A DNA stretch of 47,006 nt from Falsiroseomonas oryzae (GTDB lineage: Bacteria; Pseudomonadota; Alphaproteobacteria; Acetobacterales; Acetobacteraceae), in the NCBI RefSeq assembly GCF_027856955.1, contig NZ_JAPSMD010000009.1, positions 1-47,006 on the forward strand, written 5' to 3'. This document shows, in pieces, positions 41,507 to 47,006 of this stretch. How positions within the stretch are numbered: the first letter of the stretch is position 1; every line of letters begins with the position of its first letter. Below the pieces are notes generated by a model. That model searched no databases. It was not told where the DNA came from and saw nothing but the letters and a program-made list of their open reading frames with translations. The translations under genes and the position numbers were made by a program.

Positions 41507-42787
41507 TCACTGACGCTGGAAATGCCGCGTCGCAACCCATTCGGCGACGCGCTTGCCGAGCTCCTCGCCGGCCACAGTCGCGAAGCCGAAATGCATGCCG
41601 CCGGCGATGCGGGCGATCCGGTTCTCCTGGTTGAAGGCTTCGGCGCCGACGTAGGTGCGCGTGGTGCGGGTCACCGCGCTGTCCAGGCTGAAGGTGACGT
41701 CCGGCGTGCCGTGGATGTGACGCAACGCCTCGCCGAGCGCGCCGGAGGTGCAGGAATGTGCGGCGGGATACTCGGGGTGGTTCGGTGTCGGCAGCGCCGG
41801 CATCCAGGCCGCATCGGCCCGCGTCGCGTCATTGCCGTCATCGTCGGCCATGGCGATGGCGCTGAACGGGCGCCAGGTGGCGTAGTGGTACTTCGCCTCG
41901 AAGCAGGCGCCGATGGCGTCCGCGAAGGAGACATAGAGCATCGCCATGATCCGCGCCGCGTCCACCACATCCGGCGTGCTGGCGGCGAGACGGCCGAAGT
42001 TGCGCGACACGAAGGGCGGCGGCGGCTCGGTGTGGAAGCGCGCGACTTCCAGCTGCTCCGCCGTGCGCAGGCTGCTGGCGGTGCCGCCGAGCGCGCGCAC
42101 CTCCTCGAACGCCGCGGCATAGGCGGCGCTGTTCAGTGCGGGCGGCGCCGCTGGCCGGAACTGGTCGAGGCTGTTCAGCGCGAAGGGCCGCATCGCGGGG
42201 AAGTGGCGGAAGATCGGGTTAGGGCTGGCGCTCCGGAACGCGCCCGGCGCGGTACCGGAGACATAGGGCTGCAGCGCCATATTGCGCCCGTCATTCGCGC
42301 GCAGCCGGACGATGCCGGCGGCGACCTCGCTGCCCAACGCCACACCGAGCGTCTTGGCTGACCCGTCGGGTATGGCGGCGAGGCGCTGGTCATAGGCCGG
42401 CTGCCAGATCGCGGCGCGGCCCGGAAACAGCGCGCGCAGCACGCCATGCGCGGCAGCGCTGACGGCCGCGTCGGTGGAGGCGCCGGCGGCCGGCGCGGTG
42501 GGCCGCACCGCGAAGGGCCGGTAGCGGCCCTCGATGGCGACGACGGCGTCGTAGATCGCCAGATGCAGCGTCGCCGGATCATGCGCGAATGACGGGCGCG
42601 CTTCTTCCGGCGTCCTGCTTTCGGTGGCGGGCGCGAGCACCGTGCGGGTGGCGACGTCGTGCCAGAGCGACACGAGGTTGGGATGGTTCGCCGCGAGCGT
42701 GACCGGCTGTGCCACGGCGCCGACGGCGCCAAACCCCAGGAGCAGCGCCGCCGACAGCAGGCGACGTGCGGCTGCGGGAATGCTCAT
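41507..42787 (-). CDS. Vanadium-dependent haloperoxidase/PAP2-like secreted protein
   Basis: The 426-residue precursor has a signal peptide (residues 1-26, ending VGAVAQ). The vanadate/phosphate site motifs of the haloperoxidase-acid phosphatase superfamily are present: K-x6-RP as K299...R306-P307 (KYHYATWRP), a divergent PSGH-type motif YPAAHSCTSG with H344, and R-x5-H as R393...H399 (RIAGGMH). The general acid-base histidine and vanadate-binding residues are therefore in place. The likely reaction is peroxide-dependent halide oxidation or phosphate ester cleavage in the periplasm. ATG 42787 has a perfect AAGGAGGT and overlaps the upstream stop (ATGA). Confidence 0.85.
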   Translation of the reverse strand: MSIPAAARRLLSAALLLGFGAVGAVAQPVTLAANHPNLVSLWHDVATRTVLAPATESRTPEEARPSFAHDPATLHLAIYDAVVAIEGRYRPFAVRPTAPAAGASTDAAVSAAAHGVLRALFPGRAAIWQPAYDQRLAAIPDGSAKTLGVALGSEVAAGIVRLRANDGRNMALQPYVSGTAPGAFRSASPNPIFRHFPAMRPFALNSLDQFRPAAPPALNSAAYAAAFEEVRALGGTASSLRTAEQLEVARFHTEPPPPFVSRNFGRLAASTPDVVDAARIMAMLYVSFADAIGACFEAKYHYATWRPFSAIAMADDDGNDATRADAAWMPALPTPNHPEYPAAHSCTSGALGEALRHIHGTPDVTFSLDSAVTRTTRTYVGAEAFNQENRIARIAGGMHFGFATVAGEELGKRVAEWVATRHFQRQ

Positions 42788-43758
42788 CGGACCTCCTTCG
42801 TCGGGTCGCCGGGACTCCGGGCGCCGATCAGGTCGATCAGCGCGTCGTGCGTTGGCGTGGCGATGCCGTGCAGCCTGCCGAGCCGCGCGACGGCGCCGTT
42901 GAGGCTCGCCATCTCGGTCCGCCGCCCCGCGGCGACGTCCTGCAGCATCGAGGACCGGTGGCCGGCGCTGCGTGGGATCACGATCGGGGTCAGCGTGTCC
43001 CGCGCATACGCCTCGCCGGACGCCGCTGGGCGATAGCCATGCGCGGCGGCGAGCACCGCGAGCGTCTCCTCGGCCAGGCGCTCGATCAGCCCGCGCGTCG
43101 AGGGGTGGGTCACCAATTCGCCATAGGTCAGACCGGTGAGCGCTCCGGTCGGGTTCATGCATGTATTGAACAGCAGCTTGAACAGCACGGTCTCGCGGAT
43201 CGTCGGATCGACGCGCATCGGCAGAAAGCCGCCCTGCGCCGCGGCGACGAAGCGTTCCAGCGGCGCGGTCGCATCGCCCAGCAGCGGGCCGGCATTGATC
43301 GGGCTCGACGCCGCCTTGCTGACGACATGCGCGATGCCCTGCCGCTCCAGCCCGATCATCATCGCCGAGGCATAGATCGGGATTCCGGGTCCTAACGCAG
43401 CGCGGATCGCCTCCGAAGCGCCGATGCCGTTGTGCAGCGAGAGCACCGCGCGCGGTGCCGGTTCTGCGCCCGCAAAGGGCGCGAGCGCGGCGGCGATGTC
43501 ATGCGCCTTGGTGGTCACGACCAGCATGTCGCAGCTGCGCGCCGTGGCGGAGGGCGCCGCAGCCTCCTCAATGGCGATGGCACCGGCGGCAAGCGCGTGC
43601 TCGCCATGCAGGCCGCTGACGGTGATCGCGCTGGCGCGTAGCGCGGCGACCGACCCGGCGCGCGCCAGCAGGGTTACGCGCTGGCCTGCGATGGCCAGCG
43701 AAGCGGCGATGCCGAGGCCGACCGAACCGGCGCCGAGGACGGTGGCGGTGACGGTCAT
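42784..43758 (-). CDS. Ketopantoate reductase family oxidoreductase (PanE/ApbA-like)
   Basis: A 324-residue protein with the Rossmann motif GAGSVG at about 9-14, the TTKAHD lysine segment, LSLHNGIG, and the C-terminal domain FKLLFNTCMNPTGALTGLTY with a conserved lysine and asparagine, ending RRTEMASLNGAVARLGRLHG. It fits the PanE family (NADPH-dependent reduction of 2-oxoacids such as ketopantoate). In a catabolic operon with an HpcH/HpaI aldolase it more likely reduces the aldolase's 2-oxoacid product or a related compound; this is inference. Overlaps both neighbours by four bases. Confidence 0.88.
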   Translation of the reverse strand: MTVTATVLGAGSVGLGIAASLAIAGQRVTLLARAGSVAALRASAITVSGLHGEHALAAGAIAIEEAAAPSATARSCDMLVVTTKAHDIAAALAPFAGAEPAPRAVLSLHNGIGASEAIRAALGPGIPIYASAMMIGLERQGIAHVVSKAASSPINAGPLLGDATAPLERFVAAAQGGFLPMRVDPTIRETVLFKLLFNTCMNPTGALTGLTYGELVTHPSTRGLIERLAEETLAVLAAAHGYRPAASGEAYARDTLTPIVIPRSAGHRSSMLQDVAAGRRTEMASLNGAVARLGRLHGIATPTHDALIDLIGARSPGDPTKEVR

Positions 43759-44516
43759 CGGGCGAGCCAGCTCCGCATCTCGGCCGCCTGCGCGCGCAGC
43801 CAGAGCACGTCGAAGCCCGCGATCATGCGATAGCCGCGCGCGAACAGCGCCTCGGCCTGCGCGCGCGAGAATGCCACGCCGCAGAGCGGCAGGCCGGCCG
43901 CAGTCGCCGCCCGCTCGACCCGTGCCACCGCCGCGACGAAATCGGGATGGTCGAACTGCCCCGACACGCCGAGCGCGGTCGAAAGATCGAACTGCGCGGG
44001 CACGATGATGTCCACGCCCGGCACGGCGCAGATCGCCTCGATATCCTCCACCGCGCCGCGCGTCTCGATCAGCAGGCAGCAGACCAGGTGCTCCTCTACC
44101 GCCTTGCGGTAGGTCGACATCTGCGCGCGCCAGCGCGACTGCGCGATGAAGGGGCCGAAGCCGCGCGTGCCATCGGGCGGATAACGCAGCGAGGCGACCG
44201 CATCGCGCGCATCCCGCGCACTTTCGATCAGCGGAAACATGATGCCTTCGGCGCCGAGGTCGAGCGCGCGCTTTACCATCGTCGCGTCGTTCGCGGTGAC
44301 GCGCGCCATCGGCGCGCAGGATGTTCCGGCCGTCGCCGCGATCATCGCATGCGCGCTGGCGTGATCAACCGCGCCGTGCTCGAGGTCCACGACGACGCAG
44401 TCCGATCCCGCCGCCGCCAGCGCCTGCGTCACCACGGCCGAGGGGATTGTGCAGAGCTGCATGGTTAGCGCGTCGCGCGTCTCGCGCAGCCGGGCTTTCA
44501 GGGTCATGGCGGTCAT
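43755..44516 (-). CDS. HpcH/HpaI-family aldolase
   Basis: A 253-residue class II aldolase of the 4-hydroxy-2-oxovalerate/HpaI type: DCVVVDLEHGAVDHASAHAM, RVTANDATMVKRALDLGAEG, IMFPLIESARDA, RGFGPF and CCLLIETRGAVEDIEAI with the metal-binding Glu, and PAQFDLSTALG as the second metal site. It splits or forms 4-hydroxy-2-oxoacids with pyruvate and a divalent metal. The ATGA overlaps with both neighbours fix start and stop. Cytosolic; probable step in breakdown of an aromatic or sugar-acid substrate. Confidence 0.92.
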   Translation of the reverse strand: MTAMTLKARLRETRDALTMQLCTIPSAVVTQALAAAGSDCVVVDLEHGAVDHASAHAMIAATAGTSCAPMARVTANDATMVKRALDLGAEGIMFPLIESARDARDAVASLRYPPDGTRGFGPFIAQSRWRAQMSTYRKAVEEHLVCCLLIETRGAVEDIEAICAVPGVDIIVPAQFDLSTALGVSGQFDHPDFVAAVARVERAATAAGLPLCGVAFSRAQAEALFARGYRMIAGFDVLWLRAQAAEMRSWLAR

Positions 44517-45541
44517 GCGAGTGTCTCCTGGTGCAGCAGGCGGATCAGCAGCTTCCCGCTGTTCTCGCCACGATAGAGACGGGCGATCGCGCCGGGCGCC
44601 TCAGCTATGCCGTCCAGGATGTCCTCGCGGTAAGCGAGGCTGCCGGCGCGGACCCAATCCGCGAGCTGCGCCACCGCTCCTTCCGTGCGCTCGGCATGGT
44701 CGAAGATAAGGAAGCCCTGCATCCGCGTGCGCTTCACCAGCAGGTGCCGCTCCACCCGCGGTCCCTGCGGCCAGGGATCCCAGCTGGAGAGGGATGCGGT
44801 GCCGCAGATCACCACCCGCGCGCGCACGGCGAGCTGGCGTAGCACGGCATCGCTGATCGGGCCGGCGGTATTGTCGAAGTAGATGTCCACGCCGTCCGGC
44901 GCAGCCTCGGCCAGTACGGCATCGATCGGGCCCGCCTTATAGTCGAGCGCCGCGTCGTAGCCGAATTCCTCCAGGCATTGGCGCCGCTTCTCCAGCCCGC
45001 CCGTGATGCCGATAGTGCGGCAGCCCTTCAGCTTCGCGATCTGCCCGACGATGAAGCCCACCGCGCCCGCGGCCGTCGAGACCACCACCGTCTCGCCGGG
45101 CTTCGGCTGGCCGATTTCGAGCAGCGCGAAATAGGCGGTGGTACCGTTCAGCCCGAGCACGCCGAGCGAGGCCGAGAGCGGCAAGTTCTGCTCGACTACC
45201 TTGCGCGTCACCGCGCTGGGCGCGACGGCGGCGTAGTCCTGCCAGCCGAACAGGCCGCTCACCCGCTCACCGGCGGCGAAGTCGGGATGGCGCGATTCCA
45301 GCACCTCGCCGGGGGCGAAGCTGCGCATCACCTCGCCGATGCCCACCGGCTTCGCGTAATTGGCCACAGCCGAAACCCAGCCGCGCATCGCCGGATCCAC
45401 CGAGAGCAGGTGGTTGTGGACCAGGATCTCGCCGTCCTGCAGCGCCGGCAGCGGCGCCTCGCGCAGCGCGAAGTTCGCCGCCTGCGGGATGCCCTCGGGG
45501 CGGCTCACCAGGATCACCTGACGGTTGCGGGGCGCGGTCAT
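44513..45541 (-). CDS. NADP-dependent MDR oxidoreductase (CurA/leukotriene B4 DH-like)
   Basis: A 342-residue zinc-independent medium-chain reductase: NRQVILVSRPEGIPQAANFA, VDPAMRGWVSAVANYAKPVG, LGVLGLNGTTAYFALLEIGQ, STAAGAVGFIVGQIAKLKGC as nucleotide-binding motif and VDIYFDNTAG. Members reduce the double bond of enones or 2-alkenals with NADPH. The start at 45541 overlaps the cupin stop by four bases; a longer open frame upstream is discarded. Confidence 0.92.
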   Translation of the reverse strand: MTAPRNRQVILVSRPEGIPQAANFALREAPLPALQDGEILVHNHLLSVDPAMRGWVSAVANYAKPVGIGEVMRSFAPGEVLESRHPDFAAGERVSGLFGWQDYAAVAPSAVTRKVVEQNLPLSASLGVLGLNGTTAYFALLEIGQPKPGETVVVSTAAGAVGFIVGQIAKLKGCRTIGITGGLEKRRQCLEEFGYDAALDYKAGPIDAVLAEAAPDGVDIYFDNTAGPISDAVLRQLAVRARVVICGTASLSSWDPWPQGPRVERHLLVKRTRMQGFLIFDHAERTEGAVAQLADWVRAGSLAYREDILDGIAEAPGAIARLYRGENSGKLLIRLLHQETLA

Positions 45542-45939
45542 GCGTGTGTCGCATCGCCGGGCCGCGGCGGCAGTTGCACGATCGCAAGCCGCACATCCTC
45601 CTCGCCCAGTACCGTCGTGGTGTGGCCGGAGCCCGCGACATCCTCCATCCGCCAGATCGAGCCGGCGCCGAATTCGCGCACTTCGTCGTCGCCGGCCTGC
45701 ACGCGCAGCCGGCCGGAGAGGCAGAACGCCACCTGCCGCCGGGGCGAGGGATGCTGCGCACCGCCCCAGCCCACCGGGAGGATCAGGTAGAGCAGCCCGG
45801 TCGCTGCTTCGGTGGTGGAGATCGGCATGGACGGCGCGGGCGGCGCGAAGGCGCCAGGCCCGAGCGGCACCGGCGCGTCGGAGAAGCGCGAGACGCCCTC
45901 GGCGTCCTCGGTCAGGTGGAGCACACAGATGCCGGTCAA
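45538..45939 (-). CDS. Cupin-domain protein with TTG start
   Basis: A 133-residue single-domain cupin: GLLYLILPVGWGGAQHPSPR, RQVAFCLSGRLRVQAGDDEV, EFGAGSIWRMEDVAGSGHTT follow the beta-barrel pattern of small cupins, though the first metal motif is poor (QHPSPRRQVAF has one histidine). No ATG is available near the start; TTG 45939 overlaps the methyltransferase stop as TTGA, implying coupled translation. Probably a sensor or accessory sugar/acid-binding protein rather than an enzyme; uncertain. Confidence 0.78.
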   Translation of the reverse strand: MTGICVLHLTEDAEGVSRFSDAPVPLGPGAFAPPAPSMPISTTEAATGLLYLILPVGWGGAQHPSPRRQVAFCLSGRLRVQAGDDEVREFGAGSIWRMEDVAGSGHTTTVLGEEDVRLAIVQLPPRPGDATHA

Positions 45940-46718
45940 GGCGCAGCCACCAGGCAGCGGAAGCGCGCGGCGACCCGAAAACTCCCATCGGGCTGGCGGA
46001 ACGGCGCCAGCGCTGCGCAGTGTGCGGTGACGAAGGCTGCCTCGCCCGAATGTTCGATGGCGCGGACGGCGACGCCGGCCGAGCCAAGCCCGCGCAGCGC
46101 CGTCGCCTCGTCCGGATAGGCCCAATGTGTCTGCACGTCGAAGACCACCCCGGGGATCAGCCCGCCGGCCGCGACGAAGCCGCGCAGCGCGGCTTCGTCG
46201 GAGAGCGCGAAGGGGCCGGGCGCACCCGGCGGCGGTGCCGGCAGCAGCGGCTTGAGCGCGCCGACGAGTGCGGACGCCTCCATGCCCGCCGGCTCGCCCC
46301 AGGTCATGATGACGATCATGCCGCCCGGCTTGGCGACGCGCCCCGCCTCGCGCAGCGCCTGCGCGGCATCGCCGGCGTACTGGAACGCATTGAATCCGGT
46401 GACGAGATTGAAGCTGTCATCGGGGAAGGGCAGCGCCTCGATGTCGCCCTGGCGGAAGTCGCCGGCCGGCGTGCGCTCGCGCGCGATCGCCAGCAGCGCC
46501 TCGGCGGCATCGATGCCGCTGACGACGGCGCCGCGAGCGGCCGATAGCGCCGCCGCCATGCCCGCGCCGCAGCCGACATCGAGATGCCGCGTGCCGGGCC
46601 CAACGCCGGCATGGTCCAGCGCGGTGCGGAAGGCAGCGGCGCACTGCCCTTCCTGCTCCTCCGCCCAGTTGCGCGCCCGCGCGCCCCAAAGCCGTCCGTT
46701 CGTCTCGGATGTCTGCAT
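45936..46718 (-). CDS. Class I SAM-dependent methyltransferase
   Basis: A 260-residue Methyltransf_11-type protein: motif I HLDVGCGAGMAAALSAARGA, GIDAAEALLAIARERTP, GDIEALPFPDDSFNLVTGFN as motif II and EAGRVAKPGGMIVIM as motif III. ATG 46718 is chosen from the G-rich ribosome site and the good MQTSETNGRLWGARARNWAE start; the frame is open to 46775. First gene of the seven-gene operon and therefore probably next to its promoter (46730-46800 is the least GC-rich stretch here). Substrate unknown. Confidence 0.88.
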   Translation of the reverse strand: MQTSETNGRLWGARARNWAEEQEGQCAAAFRTALDHAGVGPGTRHLDVGCGAGMAAALSAARGAVVSGIDAAEALLAIARERTPAGDFRQGDIEALPFPDDSFNLVTGFNAFQYAGDAAQALREAGRVAKPGGMIVIMTWGEPAGMEASALVGALKPLLPAPPPGAPGPFALSDEAALRGFVAAGGLIPGVVFDVQTHWAYPDEATALRGLGSAGVAVRAIEHSGEAAFVTAHCAALAPFRQPDGSFRVAARFRCLVAAP

Positions 46719-46803
46719 CGCCGGCTCAGCCCCCTTGGAGCAAGCCTCCCCCCTATCCGGGCCTCGGCGGAACACGACGCGCTAAAGGAAACTAAATCGC
46801 GCC

Positions 46804-47006
46804 CTACCGCAGCGCGTCAGCGGCCTCGGGCCGCGCCAACCCCGCGGCAACGCGCAGGAAGGTGTGCGCGCGGACCTGGTAGTCGGGGTTGGTGGAAAGC
46901 CAGCGCCCCGCCAGCCGCGCCGCGGCGAGCGCCGCAGAGCATCTCACCGCGCGCGGGGTCGCGCGGGGTCGCGCGGGCTGCGGCGCAGCGCGGCCTCGAC
47001 CAGGGG
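46804..47006 (-). pseudogene. C-terminal coding fragment at window edge, possibly frameshifted
   Basis: The minus-strand frame ending at 46804-46806 reads AALAAARLAGRWLSTNPDYQ, VRAHTFLRVAAGLARPEAAD, which looks like a genuine C-terminus. Upstream, the plausible continuation (LVEAALRRSPRD) lies in another frame, separated by a tandem repeat of the 10-mer GCGCGGGGTC at 46951-46980. Either the gene is broken there or the repeat was mis-assembled. No family recognised; the gene runs out of the window. Confidence 0.4.

Noticed and set aside
1-47006. CRISPR arrays, rRNA, plasmid replication genes
   Set aside because: No regularly spaced short repeats, rRNA-like segments, Rep or iteron clusters were found on reading both strands.

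Overview
The window looks like accessory DNA of a GC-rich alphaproteobacterium. Codon bias is extreme, three TRAP-type transport components recur in two clusters, molybdenum hydroxylases are present, and a PEP-CTERM protein and IS3 elements occur. An Acetobacteraceae/Rhodospirillales (Roseomonas-like) host is my inference. No tRNA, rRNA, CRISPR or replication gene was seen. The region is a mosaic: intact metabolic operons separated by transposase, serine-recombinase and gene fragments, with at least ten genes visibly broken by nonsense codons, single-base frameshifts, deletions or truncations.

Layout. 1-4.1 kb: end of a DUF3489 gene, a PEP-CTERM protein, and two overlapping ParB-domain DNA methyltransferase genes of phage type, the second split by an in-frame amber codon. 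4.4-8.2 kb: a SAM methyltransferase, an IS3 element, an O-methyltransferase fragment, an SDR gene and two degraded copies of a small HTH gene that elsewhere follows a serine recombinase. 8.6-10.5 kb: a two-gene cassette (DUF6932-like protein plus HTH/ImmA-type zinc peptidase, ATGA overlap), the best toxin-antitoxin or defence-like candidate here. 10.56-14.9 kb: a minus-strand TRAP transporter, rpiB-type isomerase and 3-hydroxyacid dehydrogenase operon whose last gene (an amidohydrolase) is cut off after about 16 residues.

15.6-16.8 kb: an att-like module with a tRNA-Ser-like 3' end, a recombinase tail and an IS3 fragment. 17.3-27.3 kb: a TetR regulator, a three-subunit xanthine-dehydrogenase-family operon with a second TRAP transporter, and a convergent orphan large subunit. 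A perfect 20-nt palindrome upstream of the orphan gene shares its right half with a site in front of the main operon, suggesting one regulon. 27.5-30.2 kb: a histidinol-dehydrogenase-family pseudogene fused to a foreign fragment, then a recombinase tail and the only intact copy of the small HTH gene. 30.3-35.6 kb: a minus-strand operon (secreted alpha/beta-hydrolase-like proteins, MFS transporter) with a divergent AraC regulator whose sensor domain is duplicated as a separate upstream gene. 35.9-38.4 kb: broken peptide-binding protein, broken S9 peptidase and a helicase N-terminal remnant. 38.6-41.1 kb: second copy of the att-like module, recombinase tails facing opposite ways, and a truncated IS3. 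41.2-46.7 kb: an intact seven-gene minus-strand operon (methyltransferase, cupin, MDR reductase, HpcH/HpaI aldolase, ketopantoate-reductase-like enzyme, vanadium haloperoxidase-like protein, small secreted protein) with stop/start overlaps at almost every junction.

Main hypotheses: the tRNA-like direct repeats about 22.9 kb apart delimit a decayed integrative element; the recombinase plus small HTH gene pair is a repeated mobility unit; and the DUF6932/ImmA pair is its possible cargo.
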